A DNA stretch of 64,000 nucleotides, taken from NCBI GenBank assembly GCA_964352785.1, contig CAYGTI010000003.1, forward strand, positions 1 through 64,000. Reading direction: 5' to 3'. The translations under genes were made by a program, and so were the position numbers. Positions 1-8,172 of the stretch are shown piece after piece (position 1 is the first letter of the stretch; the number at the start of each line of letters is the position of its first letter). The notes under the pieces are model-generated. The model searched no databases. It saw only the letters and a program-made list of their open reading frames with translations, and had not been told where the DNA came from. The DNA is from JACOMS01 sp964352785. Its GTDB lineage: Bacteria > Pseudomonadota > Alphaproteobacteria > Caulobacterales > Maricaulaceae.

Positions 1-45
1 ACACCGGCCGAGCGGTTCGGCCAATGTGTTGCGGCGACCCGTTGA
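1..45 (+). mobile_element. C-terminal end of an IS30-like transposase (partial)
   Basis: The frame starting at base 1 reads TPAERFGQCVAATR and stops at 43-45. This resembles the conserved C-terminus of IS30-family integrases, where a TPAE(R/V)F motif followed by a short helix ends the protein. Only the last 14 codons lie in the window. The terminal inverted repeat would be expected in the following bases but cannot be paired without the left end. Recognition rests on this short motif alone, so an unrelated gene end remains possible. Confidence 0.35.
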
Positions 46-66
46 ACTCACACCCGAATGCGGACA

Positions 67-567
67 TTAGAATTCTGGTTCTAGAAACGTCCTGAGAATA
101 TCTGGACATAAAAATGGGGATGACAATAGATAGTTAATCCAAGGCAATTTTCGGAATTTCGAATAAATCATAGTACCCTCCGCAAAGTATGCGGCTTTTT
201 TTATCAGTTCCCTTGCTTGAGAATATGGCATGTCATTTAATTCAGGAATGCCTGAAATCAATTCCTTCAGTTTGCGAATTTCTTCATCTGTCTTTGCATA
301 GTCTATTGCAAATGCTTCAGCTTCTGCATGCCAATTTAAGTCATACAATTTTGCATCAGTTATTTTTCCAGCCAGCCATTTTTCTGCACCTCGTAAGCCG
401 TTTCTCAAATGATGTTGAGGAATGAGGTGCTTGTTCTTCCAACAGCAATCGATCAGAAATTTATGCAATTGCGGAATTTGAGTAATTAAGAAATTTGGCT
501 GCTCACGATGCAGCGACTTAAGCATGTGTTGGGCATTGTCTGAAATTGCCCATTCTTCTTTTGTCAT
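67..567 (-). CDS. Hypothetical protein, 166 aa
   Basis: Soluble, Lys/Glu- and aromatic-rich protein with no signal peptide or membrane segment. The opening (MTKEEW, then a short spacer, then a helical stretch with paired Cys near residue 41) recalls a family abundant in planctomycetes whose members begin MTEAEW and carry a helical repeat region of unknown role. This is recalled similarity, not a search result. The gene is clearly more AT-rich than its surroundings, stands alone, and its stop codon lies about 20 bp from a probable IS30 remnant. Recent acquisition, possibly with 3' truncation by the element, would fit. The function is unknown. Confidence 0.6.
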   Translation of the reverse strand: MTKEEWAISDNAQHMLKSLHREQPNFLITQIPQLHKFLIDCCWKNKHLIPQHHLRNGLRGAEKWLAGKITDAKLYDLNWHAEAEAFAIDYAKTDEEIRKLKELISGIPELNDMPYSQARELIKKAAYFAEGTMIYSKFRKLPWINYLLSSPFLCPDILRTFLEPEF

Positions 568-852
568 GATTTTTACGGCATTTACTGCCGGATTCTATAA
601 ATTAGTTATGTTTATCATCATCAAGACTAAAACAGGATATACTAAAAGTAAAGTTATGTCTCCTTTTGCCGCCCTAGAAGACCTCACTGTTCAGGTGGAG
701 ACTTTTCATTTTAGCGGGTATTTTAACGTAAACGGCAAGCCTTCACTCTCTCTTTAGCGATTATTCCAACTTTAAAACCACTATTTCTCCCGCCATTCCG
801 CGTCCTGTAACAAACTAATCCTCGTTTTCAAGTTCGGGGTTAGATTGCTAAC
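568..852. other. AT-rich intergenic region
   Basis: This gap separates the divergent genes at 67-567 and 853. It is AT-rich up to about 800. I see no convincing gene, terminator or repeat. A 50-codon frame on the plus strand from 608 has no Shine-Dalgarno sequence and no recognisable content. Confidence 0.4.
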
Positions 853-2706
853 ATGAAAACCCCGCCCAGCATACTGGACTTACGAGAGTCCCTGCGGCCC
901 CAGATGGAGGAGGTGGATTGGATCATCAAACATCCAGACAGCCACATTACGGCGCTGCGGGTGCGTGAGGGGTTGGGCACGCTGCCAAGACGCCTGAATA
1001 AAACCTATGTGCAGTTCGATTTTGAGGAAGAACGCACTTACGGCGGTCTGCCGGGCAGTAAGCTCGCGGGACTGGCCGCGAAGATCGTGTTGACCGCGCG
1101 GGATGAGACCCGGTTGCTACGCACCATAAGGGGCATGGTCTTTGGGCTCTTGGGGCCGCTGGTCGCCTATTTACGGGTGAACCTTGCGCTGACATGGTTG
1201 GAGGAGGTCATGGCTCAATCCTATCATTCCGGGCTTGCCCCAGAAGGTCAAGAGGTTGGAGGCAGATTACCGATGAACGCTCGACCTTCCGGCTCTACAG
1301 CTTCGCTTGCGGCCGGAATGACAGACATTGCATTTACCCCAACACTTCATCCTATGCCTGTGGCGGAACCTGGAGAAATTGACATGCCTCTCACATGTTA
1401 CCCCGGACCTGATCCGAGGGATCGAGAGATTGTCGACAATAGCATTTCATCTCTCGAGGTCCCGGATAAACCTTTGGTTTTCCGGGATGACACAGCCGCT
1501 AAGCCTCGCCCGACCTTTCGGTGGCGCGAGAGCCCGGCGTCTGTCTACAAATTCAAAGAACAAACGGAAAAGCTCGGCTATGATCCGCGCGAAACATCGG
1601 CCTATTGGATTGAGACACGCGCGAACGCCCTGCGAAGGCAGTGGAGGGCGCAGACGAAAAGCGAAGCGTTGAAACCTTGTCCACCGCATCTCCCCAAACC
1701 AGACATGCAGATAGAGATTACGCCGCCGCGCGCTGCAGATATTCCCCTACGGGAGTTCGTTCCCGCCGACGCGGATTACGGCACCATATGGCCGCCGCTC
1801 GCGCTCCCGGACGGGCCGCCAAAACCCGCGCGCCAATCAATGGGCGCAAAGCAGGTAAGTGTAAAGGCCCGCGCCTTAGAGCCGGGCTTGATACACGACG
1901 TTGCCCCCGCAAAGGGTGGTTATGGCACGTCCAGTCAGGCGGCGGCCATCGAAGGGCGTGTTCTTGGATTGGGAGAGCAGCCGCTCACTGTCGCAGACCC
2001 ACGGGGCATGCGGATCAATCAGGACGATATCTGCGGGCGCGCCGACGGCAATGCGGCCGGATGGAAGTCCGAGCAAATTGGCGGGATTACAGGTCAGAGT
2101 TTTGAGAAACATCATCAAATCCAGGCTCTCATCCGCGACTTGGGACAATCCGGCAGCGAGCAGGATTTCCAAACCCACCGCGCCGGGCGAGGCCTCGGAG
2201 AAGGGCAGGCGTTTGTTTCCGGCGGGCCGCGGGTCGTGGGCAGAGACAATCACATCGATCGTCCCGTCATTGATCCCGCCCAGCAAAGCACGCCGGTCAC
2301 TCTCAGCCCGCAAGGGCGGGTCGAGCTTGGCGAAGGTGCGGTAATCGCCGATGTCAATCTCGTTCAAAGCCAGATGATTAATCGAGACCGAGCAGGCAAT
2401 GTCGAGGTCGCGGGATTTCGCGGCGCGGATCACATCGACGGCCCCCTCGCAGGAAATCAAATCGATCAGCAAGCGCCCGCCGGTCAGCTCCGCGAGCGTA
2501 ATATCGCGCTGAGCCATGATAATCTCGGCGGCGGCGGGAACGCCGGTCAATCCAAGGCGGGAGGAAAAGTCGCTCTCATGCGCGCAGGCTCCGGCGGACA
2601 GGGAGGGGTCTTTGGCGCGGTTGGCGATCAGAGCATTAAATGTGGCCGCATAAGACAGAAGACGGCGCATGATCAGGCTGTCGGCGATAGGTTCTGGCCC
2701 GCCTGA
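853..2706 (+). CDS. Hypothetical open frame invaded by two palindromic repeats
   Basis: A 617-codon frame opens at ATG 853. Codons 1-122 look like an ordinary protein (charged N-terminus, amphipathic/hydrophobic helix near residues 94-112). Codons 124-214 are largely made of two palindromic repeats (1223-1323 and 1396-1492) that keep the frame open. Codons 215-341 again look protein-like (Arg/Pro-rich, RANALRRQW). From base 1876 onward the frame is antisense to pyrC and almost certainly not meaningful, so the natural stop seems lost or the gene is decayed. I recognise no family. The true 3' end is probably before 1876. A pseudogene is a serious alternative. Confidence 0.35.
   Translation: MKTPPSILDLRESLRPQMEEVDWIIKHPDSHITALRVREGLGTLPRRLNKTYVQFDFEEERTYGGLPGSKLAGLAAKIVLTARDETRLLRTIRGMVFGLLGPLVAYLRVNLALTWLEEVMAQSYHSGLAPEGQEVGGRLPMNARPSGSTASLAAGMTDIAFTPTLHPMPVAEPGEIDMPLTCYPGPDPRDREIVDNSISSLEVPDKPLVFRDDTAAKPRPTFRWRESPASVYKFKEQTEKLGYDPRETSAYWIETRANALRRQWRAQTKSEALKPCPPHLPKPDMQIEITPPRAADIPLREFVPADADYGTIWPPLALPDGPPKPARQSMGAKQVSVKARALEPGLIHDVAPAKGGYGTSSQAAAIEGRVLGLGEQPLTVADPRGMRINQDDICGRADGNAAGWKSEQIGGITGQSFEKHHQIQALIRDLGQSGSEQDFQTHRAGRGLGEGQAFVSGGPRVVGRDNHIDRPVIDPAQQSTPVTLSPQGRVELGEGAVIADVNLVQSQMINRDRAGNVEVAGFRGADHIDGPLAGNQIDQQAPAGQLRERNIALSHDNLGGGGNAGQSKAGGKVALMRAGSGGQGGVFGAVGDQSIKCGRIRQKTAHDQAVGDRFWPA
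1223..1323. repeat. Palindromic repeat 1 (alphaproteobacterial extragenic type)
   Basis: The 5' arm begins TCATTCCGGGCTTGCCCC at 1224 and continues to AAGGTC at 1249. The 3' arm begins GACCTTCC at 1283 and ends CCGGAATGACA at 1323. The ends and the AAGGTC/GACCTT segment pair, giving a long hairpin with internal bulges. The TCATTCCGG...CCGGAATGA ends are typical of short dispersed palindromes in alphaproteobacterial genomes. It lies inside an open reading frame. Confidence 0.6.
1396..1492. repeat. Palindromic repeat 2 (alphaproteobacterial extragenic type)
   Basis: Arms at 1396-1430 and 1449-1492 pair over most of their length: TGTTACCCCGGA against TCCGGGATGACA, GATCCG against CGGATA, and GAGAGAT against ATCTCTC. 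The loop is 1431-1448. The sequence follows the common scheme of CCCGGA..TGATCCG palindromes in this class. It has different arms from repeat 1 but the same architecture, and it also sits in frame in the 853 open frame. Confidence 0.65.
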
Positions 2707-3150
2707 AAACATCACGGCTCCGGCGCTGCTCATGAGGCCAATCTCGGTGAGCGTTTGACCGTCAAGGCCTTTGGTCAGGGCTCCGGCGGCATAGACATTG
2801 ACCGGGCTGTCTTGGCCGCGGCGCTGAATAAAATCGACAAGAGACATGTCGTCAATCACTGGATTGGTGTCGGGCATGACGACCATGGATGTCACGCCGC
2901 CCGCGGCGGCGGCGCGCGCGGCGGTCTCAATGGTTTCGCGGTGCTCGGCGCCCGGCTCTCCGGTCGTGACCCGCATATCGATCAAGCCCGGCGCGGCGAT
3001 CAGGCCATGCGCGTCGATTTGCTCGTCCATGAGCCGGGCTTTGGGGCCGATATCGGCAATTTGGCCATCGATGATAGTAATAATTCCGGTCTCGTCATAT
3101 CCGGTTTCCGGGTCGATGATGCGGGCATTGACAATAGAGAGGGCTTTCAT
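1876..3150 (-). CDS. pyrC: PyrC-like dihydroorotase homologue, predicted catalytically inactive
   Basis: 424 aa, full-length class I dihydroorotase/amidohydrolase fold (β-sandwich start, PGLID at 54-58, NPANLLGLP and GAPADIVLID near the C-terminus). The first metal motif, normally DxHxH followed by REPG, reads DMRVTTGEPG here (residues 58-67), so both metal histidines are replaced (R60, T62). The later DHAPH motif is AHDPR (303-307). An enzyme without these ligands should not hydrolyse carbamoyl aspartate. Known precedent: in Pseudomonas and related bacteria an inactive PyrC' is a structural partner of aspartate transcarbamoylase. The gene begins one base after pyrB, supporting co-translation and such a role. 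A separate active dihydroorotase would be expected elsewhere. Confidence 0.9.
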   Translation of the reverse strand: MKALSIVNARIIDPETGYDETGIITIIDGQIADIGPKARLMDEQIDAHGLIAAPGLIDMRVTTGEPGAEHRETIETAARAAAAGGVTSMVVMPDTNPVIDDMSLVDFIQRRGQDSPVNVYAAGALTKGLDGQTLTEIGLMSSAGAVMFSGGPEPIADSLIMRRLLSYAATFNALIANRAKDPSLSAGACAHESDFSSRLGLTGVPAAAEIIMAQRDITLAELTGGRLLIDLISCEGAVDVIRAAKSRDLDIACSVSINHLALNEIDIGDYRTFAKLDPPLRAESDRRALLGGINDGTIDVIVSAHDPRPAGNKRLPFSEASPGAVGLEILLAAGLSQVADESLDLMMFLKTLTCNPANLLGLPSGRIAVGAPADIVLIDPHAPWVCDSERLLSQSKNTPFDGRRLTGRAITTLCGGNVVYQARL

Positions 3151-3151
3151 C

Positions 3152-4108
3152 TTAGGCTCTCATGTCTTGGGCATCGGACAGAGCATGCAAAATGCCCATG
3201 CGCATGGCAACGCCGGTTTCGACTTGCCGGGTGATCAAGCTGATATCCGGATCGTCCGCTACGTCGGAGCTGATCTCGACGCCCCGGTTCATGGGGCCGG
3301 GATGCATGACTTTGGCGTCGGGCTTGGCATAGGTCAGCTTGGCCCGGTCAAGGCCGTAAAAATGGAAATATTCGCGTTTGGACGGCACGAAGGCTCCGCC
3401 CATGCGCTCAAGCTGAAGGCGTAGCATCATGATCACATCACAGCCCTTAAGCCCCGTTTTCATATCGTGGAACACGTCTGCGCCCCAGCGGTCCGCATCA
3501 GGCGGGATCAGAGTTGGTGGTCCGATCAAGCGCACCTCGCAGCCCAGCATATTCAAGAGCTGTATGTTGGAGCGGGCGACGCGGGAGTGGGCAATGTCGC
3601 CGCAAATGGCCACGCGCAGACCCTCAATCTGCCCCGCGAACGCTTGGCGCAGGGTCAACGCATCGAGTAAAGCCTGTGTGGGGTGCTCGTGCATCCCGTC
3701 TCCGGCATTAATGACGGAGCAAGAAACTTTTTGCGAGAGCAGCGCGGGCGCGCCCGAGGCGCTGTGGCGCACCACCAACAAGTCCGGGTTCATGGCGTTC
3801 AGGGTTGCCGCCGTATCCAGCAGCGTTTCGCCCTTTGTCACGGACGACTGCGAGAGGGCCATGTTGATCACATCTGCGCCGAGACGGCGGCCCGCAAGTT
3901 CAAATGATTTTTCCGTGCGCGTGGAGTTCTCAAAAAACAGATTGATCAGAGTTTTGCCCGACAGCACAGATCGCGCCGGAGATTTTTGTACGGACAGGTC
4001 AAGATAATGCTCACCCAGCGAGAGCAGCGTTTCAATATCGAGTCTGTGAAAGTCGGAAATAGACAGGCAATGTTGCTTATCGAACGGGTATCCCTCTGTG
4101 GATGCCAT
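3152..4108 (-). CDS. pyrB: Aspartate carbamoyltransferase catalytic subunit
   Basis: 318 aa. Catalyses carbamoyl phosphate + aspartate to N-carbamoyl-L-aspartate, the first committed step of pyrimidine synthesis, in the cytosol. The carbamoyl-phosphate motif STRT is at 62-65, HPTQ at 142-145, and the HPGPMNRG segment near 269-276; length is typical of the family. The N-terminus is somewhat longer than in E. coli but the ATG at 4106-4108 is the only good start. It is first in a two-gene unit with the pseudo-dihydroorotase. No pyrI-type regulatory subunit is adjacent. Confidence 0.96.
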   Translation of the reverse strand: MASTEGYPFDKQHCLSISDFHRLDIETLLSLGEHYLDLSVQKSPARSVLSGKTLINLFFENSTRTEKSFELAGRRLGADVINMALSQSSVTKGETLLDTAATLNAMNPDLLVVRHSASGAPALLSQKVSCSVINAGDGMHEHPTQALLDALTLRQAFAGQIEGLRVAICGDIAHSRVARSNIQLLNMLGCEVRLIGPPTLIPPDADRWGADVFHDMKTGLKGCDVIMMLRLQLERMGGAFVPSKREYFHFYGLDRAKLTYAKPDAKVMHPGPMNRGVEISSDVADDPDISLITRQVETGVAMRMGILHALSDAQDMRA

Positions 4109-4187
4109 AAAGCCCTCTATGTGATTTCAGATGCTTTAGGTGTACGCTGGGCCAGAGTCAATCACGGGGTTGACTGTTGTACGGCGC

Positions 4188-4217
4188 GAAAAAAATGCGG
4201 GCCAAGCCCGCATTTTT
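4188..4217 (-). terminator. Rho-independent terminator of the TadG-like gene
   Basis: Perfect 12-bp stem: 4191-4202 pairs with 4206-4217, with a 3-base loop. On the minus strand the GC stem GCGGGC is followed by a run of T, directly downstream of the stop codon at 4242. The symmetric A/T tracts may let it act in both directions, but no plus-strand gene ends here. Confidence 0.85.
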
Positions 4218-4241
4218 AAGATCACCGCCGAGAGAGTAGAT

Positions 4242-5492
4242 TTACGAAGCGACCCTGATCACATCTTGGACGATATCTTTGCCAATTTTATCAAAGGCCT
4301 CATTCAAGGCGTCCGTATTTTCGGCTTTGACGAAGTGATCAGTAGAACTGGCGCAAGAGCGCAAGAAATTATACGCCTTATTGCTAGAGGCTTGGGACAG
4401 TCTGGCATATTGGGTATTATAGTAGCCAATATAATCGCCCGGTTCGAGGGCAAACCCGATTGTGTAAACCGTCACGCCTTTGTTTTTCAGCCGTGTGCAA
4501 GAGGATAAAGTGCGGGACTCGGTTGTCGAGGAGCTGTTAACACCATCCGTCATGAAGATCACATATTTAAGCGGATCTTCAGATCCGTTGACCGTTTTGT
4601 GTATATTATCCTCAAGGTTGATCCAAGACTCTGTCTGAGACATTGCGGAATCTGGATATGTTCCGCCTGAAGCCGCCAGACGATTGATGGTGTTGTTAGG
4701 CAGGGCTCCCCATCTTGGGGTGACGGTGCGTGAGTTTATCAGTCCACTGGCATAGACAGACATGCCCATACGCAGGAATTGATCACTCTCGCCGTTGGTT
4801 TTTTCTTCCACAGTTTCCTGCAGGTAATCATTGAACTTTTTGACTTCGGTTTTAAGGCCGTCAATGCGAGGTTTGGAACCCGCAGCTACATATTGCCATT
4901 GCCAGAAATACCGGCGACCTGAGCGTACTCTGACTCGCTTGCGTTCAGTAATTTGTTTGTCTGACCAAGCCATGGAGCCGGAATTATCCAAAACGAGGAA
5001 GATACTTGCCGGATCGCCATTATCGGATTGGGCATATTTGACGGTCGATTCTGTATTAAAGGCGATGCTTTCTTGGCCGAAAGCGCCCATGAAACTTGTC
5101 TGAATAGAGCCGTTCATTTTAACAACGGCTTCACCTCTGTCCTTATCATAAAGAACTTTAAACGTAATATCGTTACTGCCTTTTGTCGCCGCGCCAACAT
5201 TGAAGCCTTCTTCTTTAGCGGAATAGGTTTTGCCGTGCATGTAACCTTCCTCATCTGTAGCGGGGGGCTCGCCGAAATTTTTCACGTGAACGGTCGCGGA
5301 CAAGCCGACAATATCTGCGACTTGCTGCGCGCGGACGGATGATGACTGCACTTGGTTGATGTCGTAAGTTGTACCAACGGCGATCATAATTGTTAGCGCC
5401 GAGGCCCCAAAGACGACGCCAAGAGAACCGCTTTGATCACGTTTGAAGTTCGTAATTAACTGGTTGAGCTTATTATCTTTTATTTCTATCAT
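4242..5492 (-). CDS. TadG-like pilus-assembly protein with von Willebrand A domain
   Basis: 416 aa. Basic N-terminus with the QSGS motif at 20-23, then one membrane helix (about 23-42) typical of TadE/TadG pseudopilin-like proteins. The periplasmic part carries a vWA domain starting near 162 with a MIDAS motif DNSGS at 169-173 and a second metal-site segment FMTDGVNSS. TadG-like proteins are associated with Flp/Tad pili and probably bind cell surface or pilus components. No secretion ATPase, platform protein or Flp pilin is nearby. A strong terminator follows, and a CtrA-like box lies about 120 bp upstream. It is the first of four such paralogues in the window. Confidence 0.85.
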   Translation of the reverse strand: MIEIKDNKLNQLITNFKRDQSGSLGVVFGASALTIMIAVGTTYDINQVQSSSVRAQQVADIVGLSATVHVKNFGEPPATDEEGYMHGKTYSAKEEGFNVGAATKGSNDITFKVLYDKDRGEAVVKMNGSIQTSFMGAFGQESIAFNTESTVKYAQSDNGDPASIFLVLDNSGSMAWSDKQITERKRVRVRSGRRYFWQWQYVAAGSKPRIDGLKTEVKKFNDYLQETVEEKTNGESDQFLRMGMSVYASGLINSRTVTPRWGALPNNTINRLAASGGTYPDSAMSQTESWINLEDNIHKTVNGSEDPLKYVIFMTDGVNSSSTTESRTLSSCTRLKNKGVTVYTIGFALEPGDYIGYYNTQYARLSQASSNKAYNFLRSCASSTDHFVKAENTDALNEAFDKIGKDIVQDVIRVAS

Positions 5493-5610
5493 TTTGTCCT
5501 ACATATCCCACATACCCCAAAGCCGTTCTTGTACGCACAAAAAGACATATTTCGGCTATTATAGATAAATTCATTAGCGCAGATTTGTTTAAATCAGCTT
5601 AGGATTCGGC

Positions 5611-5626
5611 GTAAACACTTTGTTAA
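5611..5626 (-). promoter_or_regulatory. CtrA-like box upstream of TadG-like gene
   Basis: On the minus strand the sequence reads TTAACAAAGTGTTTAC, i.e. TTAA, seven bases, TTTAC. The CtrA consensus is TTAA-N7-TTAAC, so there is one mismatch in the second half. It is about 120 bp upstream of the start at 5492. Inference only; weight comes from similar sites before the other TadG-like genes. Confidence 0.35.
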
Positions 5627-5681
5627 TGAGGCAAAACGTTTGTATGGGTAAAGAAAGTGTAAACGCGGATCTAGGAGTGAG

Positions 5682-6134
5682 TTAAGCTCTGAGGCGATCA
5701 AGCACGCCTTGCAGGATGTAGGCGGCGGCGAGTTTATCAACATTTTCGGCGCGTTTTTTACGGCTCATATCAGCGCTGATCATTGTGCGCGTAACCGCCA
5801 TTGTTGAGAGGCGCTCATCCCAGAGGAAAATGGAAACGTCTCTGATTCGGATCAAATTTGCGCAAAAATCACGCACTGACTGTGTCCGCGGCCCTTGGGA
5901 GCCGTCCATATTGACGGGTAAACCGACAATGAGCGCTGTGACCTCATTGTCGTCGTAATGACTTAACAGCCGCGCGGCATCAACTGTGAACTTTTGCCGC
6001 CGGAGGGTCTCTAGCGGGCTGGCGATCAGCCGGGTGCGATCACTGATGGCCAGTCCGAATGTCTTCGTGCCCGGATCTATCCCCATGAGAGAGCCAGAGG
6101 TTTGTTGAAGCTCGGGGAGCGTAATTATAGCCAT
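5682..6134 (-). CDS. ruvX: Putative pre-16S rRNA nuclease / Holliday junction resolvase-like RuvX (YqgF)
   Basis: 150 aa RNase H-fold protein. The first Asp is in GIDPGTKTFGLAISD (residues 19-33), the GLP(V)NMDG segment lies near 91-98, and DERLST near 125-130 holds the second acidic residue; these are the hallmarks of the YqgF family. Family members process the 5' end of 16S rRNA and have been proposed as alternative resolvases. It is nine bases downstream of the membrane protein gene at 6144-6755 and probably shares its transcript. Confidence 0.93.
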   Translation of the reverse strand: MAIITLPELQQTSGSLMGIDPGTKTFGLAISDRTRLIASPLETLRRQKFTVDAARLLSHYDDNEVTALIVGLPVNMDGSQGPRTQSVRDFCANLIRIRDVSIFLWDERLSTMAVTRTMISADMSRKKRAENVDKLAAAYILQGVLDRLRA

Positions 6135-6143
6135 AACGGAGGC

Positions 6144-6755
6144 TTAACCTTGGCTAAGCAGCGGCGCAAGATGCAAGACTGCCATTTGCGCCGTGTAAAT
6201 GAGGGCGAAAACCCCCAAGACGACTTTGACCCACCGGGCTGCAAATCTGCGCCATAAAACAAAGATGCATGTTCCGGCTAAAATGGCTTCGAATGTTGCG
6301 ACACAGACGCCGTGATACGAGCGCTCATAATATGAGAGTGGAGAGTAAAACCGCCAATCTGTAAACGGCTCGAAATACGCATAGGCATCATGATTGTGAA
6401 CGGGAAAATCGAAGGCAATATGAATAAGGGCAGCCAGCGCAAAGTAATAGAGCATCGTAGCGGCTTTGAGTAGCGAAACAGATCGCCGCATCAATACCCA
6501 TCCCGAAAGAGCTAGGATTATAAATAGAGGCACAGAATTAAAAGCCGAAGCTAAAGCCTGCAAGGGAGCATCAAAATATATCTCGTTCCAGATACGGGAC
6601 TGACTTTCGCCTTTGACAAATGTGAGCCAAATCCACGCGCCGTAGATAAACGCGTCTGGAATGACGGCCCCCCAAAAAACAGCCAAGTTTCGTTTGCGTG
6701 TACCTTTGCGGCTGAGGATAGCCAGGGCTATTAATGTGTGTGTAGGGCTCTGCAT
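6144..6755 (-). CDS. Integral membrane protein, possible YdjM/DUF457-type
   Basis: 203 aa with about five hydrophobic segments. It opens SPTHTLIALAIL and contains a DFPVHNHDAY segment near residue 115-125, a His/Asp pattern in a membrane setting like that of the YdjM/DUF457 family of putative membrane metal-dependent hydrolases. Alphaproteobacterial relatives are often labelled CobQ without evidence. Substrate and role are unknown. Co-directional with ruvX, nine bases apart. Confidence 0.6.
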   Translation of the reverse strand: MQSPTHTLIALAILSRKGTRKRNLAVFWGAVIPDAFIYGAWIWLTFVKGESQSRIWNEIYFDAPLQALASAFNSVPLFIILALSGWVLMRRSVSLLKAATMLYYFALAALIHIAFDFPVHNHDAYAYFEPFTDWRFYSPLSYYERSYHGVCVATFEAILAGTCIFVLWRRFAARWVKVVLGVFALIYTAQMAVLHLAPLLSQG

Positions 6756-6916
6756 TATAAAGAAACTTTAGTTAGAAATGAGGATTAACTGTGTTAACTA
6801 TGAAAGGCAATTGCTGTGAATTAAATGATGAACTGGCACGATAACTGCTCGGGTTCACCCCGTAAGCGAAAATAATTCGTAGACACTCATCCAAGGATAA
6901 GTGGAAGGGCCCAGAG

Positions 6917-7450
6917 ATGACACGAAAGCAATATGACACATACGAACATCAAGATATCGCATTTCAACTGTTTTGCAGCCAGATTGAAAGCGATTATACA
7001 ACAATTCTTAGGCGGGATATTTTGCCTCAATTAGATGTCTCTGATAGCATCAGACTTCGCGAAATGCGAACTTTAATGACGCTGGATTATTTAGCGAAGC
7101 CAGCCTCTTGTACGCAGATTGCAGACTTTTTACGCTTTGATCGCGGCACCGTGAGCCGCGCAGTAAAAAACCTGAAACTTTCTGGTTATGTAAAACGACA
7201 ACCCGGCCGCGAAGATCGGCGTAGTCCGCCGCTGATTATAACCAAAAGCGGAAAACTTTTGGCGAAAAACTATCAAAGCCTGACGTCAGATCATTTTTCT
7301 ACGCTCTCAAAGGCAGCCGAAGTAACGTTCAGTAAAAAAGAAAGCAAAGTTGCGCTGGAAACACTGTTCAAACTTCGAAACCGCGCGCGGGAGCTCGCAA
7401 ACGTAGATGTTGGTCTTGAGCTGCAAACGTCGGCTAAAGAAAGGGCTTAA
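6917..7450 (+). CDS. MarR-family transcriptional regulator
   Basis: 177 aa winged helix-turn-helix protein. The recognition region (residues about 59-100) reads PASCTQIADFLRFDRGTVSR and then a wing with the REDRRSP signature, both typical of MarR. Members are dimeric repressors that respond to small ligands or stress. It stands alone with a roughly 160-bp upstream gap holding inverted TTAAC motifs near 6786-6798 that could be an autoregulatory site. It converges with the acyltransferase gene, overlapping by four bases. Confidence 0.88.
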   Translation: MTRKQYDTYEHQDIAFQLFCSQIESDYTTILRRDILPQLDVSDSIRLREMRTLMTLDYLAKPASCTQIADFLRFDRGTVSRAVKNLKLSGYVKRQPGREDRRSPPLIITKSGKLLAKNYQSLTSDHFSTLSKAAEVTFSKKESKVALETLFKLRNRARELANVDVGLELQTSAKERA

Positions 7451-8046
7451 CCGTTCTTCGGGTTCACGCCGATAAAAGTTTGATCATAATATTTTTTAAT
7501 AGCCGCATTTTCGGCGTCATTATCATCGCTGGTGAATTGCCAAACTTTATCTAGAACGACTTCTTTTCTCTCACTATGAATGCCAACAATAAATATGGGG
7601 ATATTTGCCGCTCTTGCGATCCGCATGTAGCCTTTCTTAAAACGGTTTACTTTCGAACGTGTGCCTTCTGGCGTGATGCCTAGCCAGACATTGTCATTTG
7701 ATTTGAACCAGTCTGACATTTGCGTTGTAATATCATTTTTAGCAGACCTATCTATGGGGACGCCGCCCATGGATTTCCAAAGCGGGCCGAGAGGCCAGAT
7801 AAAAGCTTCTTTTTTCATCATCCATGAGAATTTAAGTCCAACGGACAGCATGCAGGCCATCGCCAAAACTAAATCCCAATTGGATGTATGAGGCGCACCA
7901 ATAATTATAGCTTTTTTTTCGTCTGGAAGTCGGCCCACCATTCTCCATCCCATGGCATTCAAAATGCTTTGACCGATCCAGCGCGTGACAGCATTGCCCA
8001 TACGGGGCGCAGAAGAGGAGACAACATCATTATAAAATTTAGCCAT
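7447..8046 (-). CDS. PlsC-type 1-acyl-glycerol-3-phosphate acyltransferase family protein
   Basis: About 199 aa from the ATG at 8044-8046; a longer frame from TTG 8089-8091 would add 15 residues without a better ribosome site. The acyltransferase motif H-x4-D is HTSNWD (residues 53-58), followed by GGVPIDR and TPEGTRSK, matching motifs I, II/III of glycerophosphate acyltransferases. This compact subgroup transfers acyl chains in phospholipid or ornithine-lipid synthesis at the inner membrane; the true acceptor cannot be told. It overlaps the convergent MarR gene by four bases. Confidence 0.85.
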   Translation of the reverse strand: MAKFYNDVVSSSAPRMGNAVTRWIGQSILNAMGWRMVGRLPDEKKAIIIGAPHTSNWDLVLAMACMLSVGLKFSWMMKKEAFIWPLGPLWKSMGGVPIDRSAKNDITTQMSDWFKSNDNVWLGITPEGTRSKVNRFKKGYMRIARAANIPIFIVGIHSERKEVVLDKVWQFTSDDNDAENAAIKKYYDQTFIGVNPKNG

Positions 8047-8172
8047 TAGCCGAATTAGCGAGAACGATGTGAAAGAGCAATGAACTTTCAAACATGACTT
8101 TTCGCTATAGGCTTTTGGAAAAGACCGTCGACAAAAAGGTGACAGGATTAAAGACTCGACGTAATAGAAACT

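Noticed and set aside
608..757. Short plus-strand frame in the first intergenic region
   Set aside because: No ribosome-binding site, no recognisable content, partly overlaps the start region of the hypothetical gene.
1901..2344. Plus-strand open frames across pyrC (also 2755-3234, 2846-3424, 3429-4007)
   Set aside because: They are antisense to the well-supported pyrB-pyrC genes and arise from GC-biased codon use.
6786..6798. TTAACTGTGTTAAC as a CtrA box
   Set aside because: The spacing between the halves is five bases, not seven; more likely a small palindrome near the MarR gene.
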